Below are positions 52,609 through 60,487 of a stretch of DNA of 64,000 bases, one piece after another. The position numbers were made by a program, and so were the translations under genes. This stretch comes from Anseongella ginsenosidimutans (lineage in GTDB: Bacteria; Bacteroidota; Bacteroidia; Sphingobacteriales; Sphingobacteriaceae). The stretch is from contig NZ_CP042432.1 in assembly GCF_008033235.1 (NCBI RefSeq), positions 1,426,001-1,490,000 on the forward strand. Reading direction: 5' to 3'. How positions within the stretch are numbered: position 1 is the stretch's first letter; every line of letters begins with the position of its first letter. The notes below the pieces were generated by a model. It made no database searches. It saw nothing but the letters and a program-made list of their open reading frames with translations, and was not told the origin of the DNA.

Positions 52609-54313
52609 CGTATTAGTATATAGCGAACGAAACAACAAATTCTTTTATACAAAATTTAAAGACAGGCTAAATGTGATTTATGGCAAAAACACGTCAGGAA
52701 AGAGTACTTTAATTCAGCTATTGCTTTTTGCGTTTGGTATTAATGATAATAAAATAAAGCTGGCAGAGATTCTCTCTGAAGAGATCTTTGTAAGATTAGA
52801 TTGTACCGTCACCAGAGAACGAGGTTGTGAACCCTATGTGTTTCTTAGGCAAGATGAAACTTTATTTATCAGGGAAAAGGGCAGAAAAGTTTTAAGATTT
52901 AATGGGATTAGCGGCGACAGCTCAGCAGAGCATATAAAGTTAAAGAAGTATTTCAGTAAACTTTTCAACTTCGGCCTGCAACTAGAATCAAATAGTGGAG
53001 TGTCTGAAGCACCCATAGAAACTATATTTCTACCATATTATATCTCCCAGGAAGTTGGGTGGGTTTATCTTAGGAAGTCATTTACTAATCTCAATTTTTA
53101 CAAAAATTTCAAAGAAGATTTCCTTGACTACTATTTGGGAATTGAAAGCGCATTGGATAGAGAAGAAAAAAGGAAGATTGAAAGAAATATTAGTAGGTTA
53201 AACAGCCAGATAAAATTCTTTACTGAAGTAGAAAGAGATAGCCCCGATTTTAAACTAGCGAATGCTGTTACCAAAGCGCTCAATGGCAAGGCAAACCAAC
53301 TACTTGTAGAAATAACAGGAAATAAAGAAAAATTAATGGATCTGGAAAATGATTACGTAGACAATTCAAATAAGCTTACTTTCTACAGTAAAAGGCTCGC
53401 TGTGGTTTCTAAGGTTAAAAGAAACCATCAAAACCAAGAACCTGGAAAAGATAATTGCCCCACTTGTAATCAGATTTTGCCTTCAGGTATTGAGAATGCC
53501 TATGCCTTTTTTCAAGAGGGAAACGATACTATTGCGTTAAAGAAAGATTTAAAAGAAAAGATCAAGCAAACGCAATCGACGCTTAACGCGCTTTCAAAAA
53601 AGATTGAAATCAAGCGAAGTGATATGAGTGCTTCTTTTAAAATTTTTAATAGATATTCCGAGGAAGACGTAACGCTGGAAAAGTATATTGATCACCGAGT
53701 AAATATACAGCTTCTTGAAAATCTAAATAAGCAGATAGGACAGCTGACACTGGAATTGGAAACTGAAAGGGAACGACTAAAGGACTACAAAACTGAAGAT
53801 GAAATTTTGTTCGAGAGAGAGAAGAAAAACAAGGTTTTTAAAGACATATATTCTAGGTACATTAGTGATTTAGGTTTGCCTAACGTCTCGGAAGATAGAT
53901 TTAGCAAACTTTATGATATTTCGTCCTTTCCATTTCAGGGGGTACACCTACACCTCGCCGTTATGAGTTATCATTTTGCTTTTAATTATCTAATAACTGA
54001 TACAGTCACTATTCATAGGTTACCCTTTATTCTCGATAGCATATTTAAAGAGGATGTCGAGGGCGGCAATAGAATTAAAATCCTGAATTTCATAAATGCA
54101 AATTTTCCCCGAGATACCCAAACTATATTATCTATAGCCGATGATAGTAATATAGATTCTCGTATTGGCCAGTATAAAGCGGATATATTTAAAGATAACG
54201 CGCATATGATATGTATTGGAAATGGAACAGAGGAACGTGCGTTGTTAAAAAGCAACGACGATTCTCAAAAAGCACTGATAGAAGATAGTTTTGAAATACT
54301 TGAAGCTATTTGA
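52583..54313 (+). CDS. Rad50/SMC-like ATPase, Lamassu-type (LmuB-like)
   Basis: The 576-residue protein has Walker A YGKNTSGKST (residues 33-42), two coiled-coil arms (about 170-260 and 320-420) that meet at a zinc-hook-like CPTC (residues 291-294), and a C-terminal lobe with LPFILDSIFKEDVEGG (about 480-495) in the Walker B position. The residue after the Asp is Ser instead of the catalytic Glu, which is unusual. The ABC signature is not obvious. It follows the DUF4297 gene with a 26-base overlap, as expected for a two-gene Lamassu-like unit. Confidence 0.75.
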   Translation: MKTTLYINSVLVYSERNNKFFYTKFKDRLNVIYGKNTSGKSTLIQLLLFAFGINDNKIKLAEILSEEIFVRLDCTVTRERGCEPYVFLRQDETLFIREKGRKVLRFNGISGDSSAEHIKLKKYFSKLFNFGLQLESNSGVSEAPIETIFLPYYISQEVGWVYLRKSFTNLNFYKNFKEDFLDYYLGIESALDREEKRKIERNISRLNSQIKFFTEVERDSPDFKLANAVTKALNGKANQLLVEITGNKEKLMDLENDYVDNSNKLTFYSKRLAVVSKVKRNHQNQEPGKDNCPTCNQILPSGIENAYAFFQEGNDTIALKKDLKEKIKQTQSTLNALSKKIEIKRSDMSASFKIFNRYSEEDVTLEKYIDHRVNIQLLENLNKQIGQLTLELETERERLKDYKTEDEILFEREKKNKVFKDIYSRYISDLGLPNVSEDRFSKLYDISSFPFQGVHLHLAVMSYHFAFNYLITDTVTIHRLPFILDSIFKEDVEGGNRIKILNFINANFPRDTQTILSIADDSNIDSRIGQYKADIFKDNAHMICIGNGTEERALLKSNDDSQKALIEDSFEILEAI

Positions 54314-54474
54314 AGCAGATGTGAAGGGATTAGCTAAAGATTTTATTTAATAATAGTCCTGATTTATGTTTTTAGTCTTGATTGATACTTCGGCTCTTCT
54401 ATATCTTCCGTTTTAAAGTTAAAGAGTGGTAATCTTATTCTCATATCGTCATTATTGATCCATAAGGCACTTTC

Positions 54475-55071
54475 TTAGGTGTTGTTAAGCAATTTTTTTT
54501 TCAATTTAATTTCTCCTGTTGTTTCCCGGTCTGTCCAATACTGCCCTTCCATTTCATTGACTTTAAATCCTTCAAATGTCAATAAGGTTGAACCATAATG
54601 AATTTCGCTTCTTTCTCTAACACTTGGCTTTGGTGTGTTTATGTAAGAGTATATCAATTGTTCTAATCCCCGTTCCTTATCAATGTCGAAGGACGCTCCG
54701 ATACTGTGACTTCTACTTTCTTTGGTTTTTATTTTCACTTGAACATTGAAAAAAGTCTGTGATATTTTTATTTCAGTTGGGATTGGGTCCAGCGATTTTT
54801 CCTTCCAATTAGATTTTAGTTCCCCTTCCCATTCGCCTGATAGATTTGGGAAAGGTACGAGCCAAGGATAAAATAGCTTCCATTTCCAACCCCACCTTAT
54901 AAATAAAGTCCAAAGAACCACATTAATTGAAATTGTCGTAGAAATATGGGTCAAAGCCTTATTAAAATCAATGCTCACCAAGTTTTGGGTTGAAAGAAAA
55001 ATTATTATGTAGGTCAAAAATGCCAACCCTAAAATAGTAAACCCAAAAACTCTAATATTGTATGTTACCAT
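54475..55071 (-). CDS. cap15: Cap15-like CBASS effector, two membrane helices and beta-barrel
   Basis: The ATG at 55071, two bases after the CD-NTase stop, gives 198 residues; a longer frame from 55134 would overlap that gene. Two hydrophobic helices (VFGFTILGLAFLTYIIIFL and a second around ISTTISINVVLWTLFI) are followed by a beta-barrel domain beginning NLSGEWEGELKSNW, the LxGxWxGxLxSxW mark of Cap15. This family oligomerises in the inner membrane when its barrel binds a CBASS nucleotide and disrupts the membrane, killing the infected cell. Its place after the CD-NTase fits a type I CBASS system. Confidence 0.8.
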   Translation of the reverse strand: MVTYNIRVFGFTILGLAFLTYIIIFLSTQNLVSIDFNKALTHISTTISINVVLWTLFIRWGWKWKLFYPWLVPFPNLSGEWEGELKSNWKEKSLDPIPTEIKISQTFFNVQVKIKTKESRSHSIGASFDIDKERGLEQLIYSYINTPKPSVRERSEIHYGSTLLTFEGFKVNEMEGQYWTDRETTGEIKLKKKLLNNT

Positions 55072-55073
55072 AT

Positions 55074-55961
55074 CTAAAATTCTAAATGATTCCAAAGAAG
55101 CAACATGTAGGAATTCACATCTTGATATGTCCACTTGCGACTGCTATGAAACAAGTAAAATAATTCTGAAACTTCACCCCACTCTTTACAGTTCTCGTGT
55201 TCCTTAGTTTCATTGTATATAAAGATGATCGATTGTTTTAACCTTTCAGTCCAACTGTAGTAATTATTTATTTTGTCATTTGGGACATTCCAAACAAGGC
55301 ATTCAAGAAGGAATGAGGTAATATTATCACTGACATTCTCACCATCGTCAATCATTTTGTACCTTAATTTTCTGTGAAGTCGAGTTAGTCTTTTAAATCT
55401 CCTAGCGGTGTTATTGTTTTTCCTGATACCATTATCAATGTGTTGTTTCGGGAAGTTCTCTATCCAAATTCCTTTATCAGCCATAAATTTTGCGCCAAGT
55501 ACGAAATTGCCATCCGCTGAATACCTTCGATAATTCCAAGTTGGAACCACATCAGTTTCAATTCTATAACTATTCTCTTTGATTGTTATGCACTTATCAT
55601 TTCTTATTACATCAGTTCTACCGAATTTATTTACAAGAGCATTTTCCACATCATCTTTAAATTCTGCGAAAGTATATGAGGTTGGCGTAATGCCGAAATC
55701 TTCTTTCGTCTTTTCTTTTGGAAGGTCATAGTAAAATCCACCTGTATATCTAACATTGATGTCAATATCACTATTAAGTCTTACATTTGTATTATTCGCA
55801 TATGAGCCTTGTCCGAACGTTTCAGTTGATTTCTTTTTTAGCTTTTCGTCAGAATTTATAGCGTCTCGCACCATGCGCTCAGAGTTTTCAAGTTTTGTCT
55901 GCTCAGAATCACTTGGTGGTTTTGTCCAATTGGTCAATTGGTCTTCAGTATATTTTGCCAT
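55074..55961 (-). CDS. CD-NTase (cGAS/DncV-like cyclic nucleotide synthase) of CBASS
   Basis: The 295-residue protein has the nucleotidyltransferase signature GQGSYANNTNVRLNSDIDIN (GS at 52-53, catalytic Asp 65 and 67) and the third acidic residue in YRIETDVVP (Asp 137), followed by a helical C-terminal lobe (NTARRFKRLTRLHRKLRYKM). On phage infection it makes a cyclic oligonucleotide that activates the downstream Cap15 effector. No Cap2/Cap3 ubiquitin-like genes are present. The clade and product cannot be fixed from sequence alone. It lies four bases after a GGDEF gene, so the three genes are one operon. Confidence 0.9.
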   Translation of the reverse strand: MAKYTEDQLTNWTKPPSDSEQTKLENSERMVRDAINSDEKLKKKSTETFGQGSYANNTNVRLNSDIDINVRYTGGFYYDLPKEKTKEDFGITPTSYTFAEFKDDVENALVNKFGRTDVIRNDKCITIKENSYRIETDVVPTWNYRRYSADGNFVLGAKFMADKGIWIENFPKQHIDNGIRKNNNTARRFKRLTRLHRKLRYKMIDDGENVSDNITSFLLECLVWNVPNDKINNYYSWTERLKQSIIFIYNETKEHENCKEWGEVSELFYLFHSSRKWTYQDVNSYMLLLWNHLEF

Positions 55962-55965
55962 ATTA

Positions 55966-56724
55966 TCAAACTATTATTTCAGTGCAATTTTTGTTTGGTT
56001 TCTTTTTTGCGTTTTGCAATGCTTGATTAACTCTTTCTAATACGTCGGTTTTTAATTCACCTTTATTAAATTCAGTTACTCCGCAGCAAACTGTTAGTTT
56101 GAAGCTTTCTCCGTCAATATTAAATGCAGTGTCTGCAATCAATTTTCGTTTTCTTTCTGCAGCAATTTGAGCATTGGATATTGAGGTCTGTCTGGCTATG
56201 ATTAGAAATTCATCACCACGCATAAAGTATCTATACGTTTCGTCAGTTATTCTACTGTCTTTAAATAACATCTTGCCCAATTTTGTAAGAAGTCTGTCAG
56301 CTACTTCATAGTTGTGGTCTTCATTGAATTTTTTAAAATTATCTATATCAAATAAAATTATAGAAATTGGTTCATCTCTTGAAACCCAACTATTATTCAA
56401 GTCATCCAAATCTAATTCTAGTGCTTTGTAATTTTTTAATCCCGTTAATTCATCAATCCTATTTTGAGATTGTAGTTTCTGAAACCTACTGTTAAATAGA
56501 AAGAAAGAGATTGAGAAGCTAATTCCAATTAAAAACAGAGAACAAAGCATTGTTACCCAAATAGAAATTGAAAAATCTAACTCAAGCTTTTCCTTAGCAA
56601 TTGGGATGAATTTTAAGATAAGTACCAAAATGAATGAAATAAATAAATATTTCATTAAGTCATAAAAGACGTTCGAAAGGACATCTTTTTTAAATTTTGA
56701 AAACGAATCTTTTATATATTTCAT
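55966..56724 (-). CDS. Two-TM GGDEF-domain protein in the CBASS operon
   Basis: The 252-residue protein has two membrane helices (about 25-42 and 54-76) and a C-terminal GGDEF domain with DELTGLKN (91-98), FDIDNFKKFN (125-134) and RGDEF (169-173), so the first Gly of GGDEF is Arg. The usual NDxxGHxxGD is changed to NEDHNYEVAD. The metal-binding Asp 126 and 128 and Asp/Glu 171-172 remain, and there is no RxxD inhibition site. It could be a divergent diguanylate or other cyclase. It is the first gene of the operon, four bases before the CD-NTase, so a role in CBASS control or guarding is likely. Confidence 0.8.
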   Translation of the reverse strand: MKYIKDSFSKFKKDVLSNVFYDLMKYLFISFILVLILKFIPIAKEKLELDFSISIWVTMLCSLFLIGISFSISFFLFNSRFQKLQSQNRIDELTGLKNYKALELDLDDLNNSWVSRDEPISIILFDIDNFKKFNEDHNYEVADRLLTKLGKMLFKDSRITDETYRYFMRGDEFLIIARQTSISNAQIAAERKRKLIADTAFNIDGESFKLTVCCGVTEFNKGELKTDVLERVNQALQNAKKKPNKNCTEIIV

Positions 56725-56992
56725 TGACTCTTTAAATGTTGCCTATTTGCGTATCATAGCTAATATGCTTATTTATCCTTTTCAATTCCGGGATAATAAC
56801 ACTCTTTGTCCCCTTTAAACAGTCTCTATTGCATTTATTGCTCTTCATGAAAATTATTGGGAATATAATATATGGGAACAGGTATAAATCCGTGAGCAAA
56901 TAGCGATTGCATTTGGCAATGCCAGAAAAGGCATAGCATTGACTCTTACTTTGTAAAGGGGTCTTGATCTCCGAAATACTGGTAAAGTAATA
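56725..56992. other. Gap upstream of the CBASS operon
   Basis: About 270 A+T-rich bases between the GGDEF start and the DUF1508 remnant. The CBASS promoter should lie here, but no clean TTTG/TAnnTTTG pair is visible on the minus strand. No gene or RNA is recognised. Confidence 0.3.
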
Positions 56993-57167
56993 CTATTCCT
57001 CTACTACCTCCGCATTTGGGGCATTCTCTCTTAGGGATTCAATACCATTATCCCGGGCAGACCGGGTGGTATACATTTCGCTGGATAGGATGATCTCCCC
57101 ATTTCCTGCTTTGAGGTTGAAATAAAAAATGCCCGTTTTGAGCCGTTTTCGTAACGAATTTTCCCAT
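56993..57167 (-). pseudogene. DUF1508 remnant, inverted relative to 49621
   Basis: From the ATG at 57167 the sequence reads MGKFVTKTAQNG, then after a frame change in the A-rich run near 57130 it gives FNLKAGNGEIILSSEMYTTR, SARDNGIESLRENAPNAEVV and a stop. Only one DUF1508 repeat remains. It is clearly related to the 49621-49943 remnant but in the opposite direction, and the two bracket the Shedu-to-CBASS block. Confidence 0.7.
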
Positions 57168-57468
57168 GGTTTTTATGGTTAGTTCCCTCAAAAATAACAA
57201 AAGCCATTAAAAACTCCTATATTTCGTAAGAGATTGTTTTACAGGCAGCTCCGGGGCAATTATGGGGTAATGAAGAAAAAAGGAGTCGATAGATAGCGCG
57301 CTAGTAAGACGCGCTAATTTTTCCAACCCTTCTAGAAATCGCTTCGATTTGTACCATGGGGGATCGAGGTAATCAAAAAAATCCTTTAGCCTTTAAAGAA
57401 ATAGACATCTACTTTAACGCCTGAACAAAATCAATTGTGATCATCCCTCGTTTTTTTAAGGTAGTTTT
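57168..57468. other. Gap with no recognised gene
   Basis: About 300 bases between the DUF1508 remnant and the truncated AbiEii gene. It includes a TATTTTTG box upstream of the remnant (minus strand, near 57193) and otherwise A/T-rich sequence. Nothing else can be supported. Confidence 0.3.
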
Positions 57469-57660
57469 TTATTTGTAATATTCTTCATGGCTGCCTACCA
57501 GGATGGTGTAATCGACATCGGCCGTTGCCCTAATCGAAATTCCGGCTTTTCCATACCAAATCTGCCTTGCCATGACGCCAATGAGGTAATAATCGATACT
57601 CAGGGTGGCAAATGTGTTCTCGATTGTGTCGAGTACGGGTTTTAGGTCTGTTGGTTTCAT
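57469..57660 (-). pseudogene. AbiEii-like toxin, N-terminal fragment
   Basis: The 63-residue product has YYLIGVMARQIWYGKAG and IRATADVDYTILVGSHEEYY, the nucleotidyltransferase N-terminus of an AbiEii-type toxin with its TxDxD motif (Asp pair in ADVDY). It stops directly after SHEEYYK, whereas full toxins have about 250 residues. Its ATG overlaps the antitoxin stop (57657-57660), so the gene order is normal but the toxin is truncated. Confidence 0.65.
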
Positions 57661-58667
57661 TGATGTGTTAAATACTGTAAATGCTCATTTTTTATGGTAG
57701 CGGCAACCTCGATACACCTTGAGTCACCTGTTATCAGCAGATCCGCGTATGTGAGCAAGGGAGGGGTCATTTGAACTTCAGGCTCCGTATCTGCCCAGAA
57801 TCTCTGGTATATCTTTATATTGCCACCAGCATCCGGCATCAGTCTCAGGGTTTTCATTAACTCATTTTTTGGCAGCTGTGTATAAACCGTAAGTATTTCG
57901 GGGTTCAAATTTCTGGTTAAAAGGTTTGCTGCTGGCTCACCGCCCCAAATAACCCCATCGGGTAATCGAAGCTCCTTCCAGTCGGCGATGTTATTTATCA
58001 TGCGGAAATTCCCCAAATGCAGGGCTGGTTTCAGCGTTTCCCGGTATCCGGCTATCCATCTTTCAAGCAATTCTTCTTCGTTTTGCAATGCAACGTTTTT
58101 TTTATCCAATTGAAGGAGGAATCCACCGTCTCTTAAACCTGCAAATACCAAATTTATATTCCCCAAAGCAACGCCGGCACCATCCGCAATATCTCGATAG
58201 GTCATGTTAAGCCGTTCAGGATCATTGAGGAAAAAAAACAAGACTTTGAGGCCCGCCTTGGTAAAAGCCCTGTTTGGCGGTTTCTTCTGCCCGGCAGGCG
58301 GCTTATTGCCTTCAATCCATGCCAGTTGTCCCTTATGGTTCACGTATAAGTTGCCGGCTCCATCAAGGTAGGCTATGCCATGTTCACGTAGCTGTCTTTT
58401 GATATCCGGGAAAATCCGGTTCGCTATAAGCATGAACGGCTCATTTTTACCCGCGAGGGCAATTAGCTTTTCTAGCTGGTAATGACGCACCTCGTGTTTG
58501 ATTTCAGCGTTAAAATGTATCTTTACGTTTTGGAAATCAAGCAAAAGCCTTCCATCTATCTCCGCATCCTTTTGTCGGATCGCGGGTTCCCAGTTGGCGT
58601 TGACACCGTTTATGAGCTGTAATTTATCCAAAGCCTGCCTGAGAACATCTTCTTCTTTTGCATCCAT
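57657..58667 (-). CDS. AbiEi-family type IV antitoxin
   Basis: The 336-residue protein has an N-terminal nuclease-like fold (FNAEIKHEVRHYQLEKLIAL, then RIFPDIKRQLREHGIAYLDG), a winged helix (TYRDIADGAGVALGNINLVF, AGLRDGGFLLQ) and a C-terminal domain ending ATIKNEHLQYL. This is the long AbiEi-like antitoxin group common in Bacteroidota. It is likely to repress its own promoter through the palindrome at 58685-58703. The gene is intact although the toxin is truncated. Confidence 0.75.
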   Translation of the reverse strand: MDAKEEDVLRQALDKLQLINGVNANWEPAIRQKDAEIDGRLLLDFQNVKIHFNAEIKHEVRHYQLEKLIALAGKNEPFMLIANRIFPDIKRQLREHGIAYLDGAGNLYVNHKGQLAWIEGNKPPAGQKKPPNRAFTKAGLKVLFFFLNDPERLNMTYRDIADGAGVALGNINLVFAGLRDGGFLLQLDKKNVALQNEEELLERWIAGYRETLKPALHLGNFRMINNIADWKELRLPDGVIWGGEPAANLLTRNLNPEILTVYTQLPKNELMKTLRLMPDAGGNIKIYQRFWADTEPEVQMTPPLLTYADLLITGDSRCIEVAATIKNEHLQYLTHQ

Positions 58668-58684
58668 TGTTCACTTTTTTAATA

Positions 58685-58737
58685 TGTTCACGTAACGTGA
58701 ACACTCAAAAATAATGAACATATTTGATATGATCAAA
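58685..58737 (-). promoter_or_regulatory. AbiEi promoter with overlapping operator
   Basis: On the minus strand TTTG (58734-58737), a 20-base spacer and TATTTTTG (58706-58713) form a good Bacteroidota promoter. Directly after the -7 box lies TGTTCACG-TAA-CGTGAACA (58685-58703), a perfect 8-bp inverted repeat over the start point. Further GTTCAC/TGAAC half-sites lie at about 58669, 58714 and 58744. AbiEi antitoxins are known to repress their own operon by binding inverted repeats, so this is the likely site. Confidence 0.65.
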
Positions 58738-58753
58738 CATGTTTGTTCACTTT

Positions 58754-59395
58754 TCACAACGAATTGATCTTCGAAAGGAATTCGTTTTTTCGGTTCGGTT
58801 TAAAATAGATATTAATAAGGAAATCATTCACCTTTGCCGGGGCAAGTTTAATGTCCTCCAGAAGATTTTCAGGTGTTTCTTTTTCAAGTAACTGCTTGAT
58901 TCGGGTTTTCATTTCCGAGGAAATTTTTTCGAGATCCATTTCCTCCAGCGCCTGGATCAACAAACTGCTGATTTGCCCTGTCATCGCAAATTTTTTTGGT
59001 GTTGTGGGCTTGAACCTAATGCTGCCTTTTCCGATTTTAATTTGCCGGGGTTGTCCATCGGTAATGTAAACCAATTGTGTAGGAACCTGTGTAGACAGGC
59101 CTAACTTATTGGCCGCATATGCGCCGGCTGGACGTATGCGTACCCGTTCACGTTCAGCAATTGCATAGGCGACCTCTTCAAGCGAGGGCAATAATTTGCC
59201 TACTACCGGATGGCTTTTAGGTAAATAGTAAATACCATGGGCTAATCGTTCTAACTGACCTTCTTTCGCCATTCGATACAGAGCCGTCTTAATAGCATCT
59301 TCAGTACCGATACCCCTGAAATCCGTAGGGAATACGATAGCGCCTGCTTTAAGCGTGCCTACCCGGTCAAAAATCTCTTTGTGCACCGATTTCAT
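58754..59395 (-). CDS. DUF6088-family protein
   Basis: The start MKSVHKEIF at 59395 is preferred; an upstream ATG lies at 59410. The 213-residue protein shows the DUF6088 pattern: an N-terminal winged helix (GIGTEDAIKTALYRMAKEGQ, LERLAHGIYYLPK) and the middle motif VRIRPAGAYAANKLGLSTQV, PTQLVYITDG. DUF6088 proteins resemble AbiEi antitoxins and are usually paired with an AbiEii-type toxin, but no intact toxin follows here; the next gene downstream is the AbiEi gene itself. Confidence 0.75.
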   Translation of the reverse strand: MKSVHKEIFDRVGTLKAGAIVFPTDFRGIGTEDAIKTALYRMAKEGQLERLAHGIYYLPKSHPVVGKLLPSLEEVAYAIAERERVRIRPAGAYAANKLGLSTQVPTQLVYITDGQPRQIKIGKGSIRFKPTTPKKFAMTGQISSLLIQALEEMDLEKISSEMKTRIKQLLEKETPENLLEDIKLAPAKVNDFLINIYFKPNRKNEFLSKINSL

Positions 59396-59536
59396 GTTAC
59401 AAGTATGCATAAAAGGGTAACATAATTATTTTGCTTACCTAGAAATCAACGTTTGGCAAATCGGCTTAACTTTTGCCAAAAGTTGAAAAGTATTTTAACG
59501 TTAAAGGTACTGATACAAAGAAGGATAAATGCTTTA

Positions 59537-60487
59537 TCACTTTCTTCGATAACACTCCTTCAAAAACTCCTCCACTCGAGGACCGTATTTTTCTTCGATC
59601 TTCTGTCCGTCATAGTCCTGGTTCACCAGTCCTTTGAGATACCGCTTTATGGTTGACATTTTTGCCGGTGCCTGGGGGCTGCCGAGTATTGCAGCTAATA
59701 CATTGCTGATCTGTTCCTGGGTAGCGTTTTCGGGCCACCGGTTTTTGTCGAGGAAGCCTAAACGGTGCAGCAGGACCATTCGATAGACCAGGTTGTGGCC
59801 GGAGCCGTCTTCGCTCGCCTGATCTTCTTGCGCTGACTCGTCGTTAGGTGAGCCAGGCTGTTGCTTCTTTAGCGCCTCAATCTCGTTTTTCAGCCGTTCG
59901 ACTTCCTTTTCCAGGTGCTCAGGCTTATGTTTCAATTCGGGATCAGGCCGTGGTGGCGCCAATGCGTTTAGCGTTTCCAACAGGTCTGTATAAACAGCCA
60001 GCAAATGATCCTTATAAAATCGATTATCAGCCGAAATGATCACAAGCGAATTGTCCGAGTTCCGCTCATTCCAGGGCGCATTATAGATAATATCCTTATC
60101 AAATAGCGTATCAAGTTTGTCCTGATACTGCTTCACGAAAGCCGGAGTAACGGGCAATCGTTCCCACTTCATTTTTTGCTGTGGGGTATCACTCGGCGGA
60201 GGTGGAATATCAAAAGCAGTAACCGCTTCAATCAGGCCGGAAACCTCCTTCAAAAGCATCGTTTTATCGTACGCTTCGAGGCGGAAGTCGCCTAAATGCT
60301 TGCAACACTCTTCGAACCGACCATGGATCAGTCCCCAATAATAATCGAACCAGGGTGCGATACGAAGCCCGGAGAGCCCTTTTGCCCCGTCCCAGGCGGT
60401 ACCTCCCTTCGACGCAAGAAAAGCTTTGCCGAACCAAAGCGCCTCCTTCCTGACTGATTCAAATGCTTTTCGTTCTTTAAGATCCAT
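59537..60487 (-). CDS. Protein of unknown function coupled to the integrase
   Basis: The 316-residue protein has an N-terminal helical part (ESVRKEALWFGKAFLASKGG), a central coiled coil (HLEKEVERLKNEIEALKKQQ, about 190-209), an acidic linker and a C-terminal helical domain (HRLGFLDKNRWPENATQEQI, then TIKRYLKGLVNQDYDG). Its start overlaps the integrase stop by 11 bases. Proteins in this position may help integration or excision, but the family is not recognised. Confidence 0.6.
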   Translation of the reverse strand: MDLKERKAFESVRKEALWFGKAFLASKGGTAWDGAKGLSGLRIAPWFDYYWGLIHGRFEECCKHLGDFRLEAYDKTMLLKEVSGLIEAVTAFDIPPPPSDTPQQKMKWERLPVTPAFVKQYQDKLDTLFDKDIIYNAPWNERNSDNSLVIISADNRFYKDHLLAVYTDLLETLNALAPPRPDPELKHKPEHLEKEVERLKNEIEALKKQQPGSPNDESAQEDQASEDGSGHNLVYRMVLLHRLGFLDKNRWPENATQEQISNVLAAILGSPQAPAKMSTIKRYLKGLVNQDYDGQKIEEKYGPRVEEFLKECYRRK

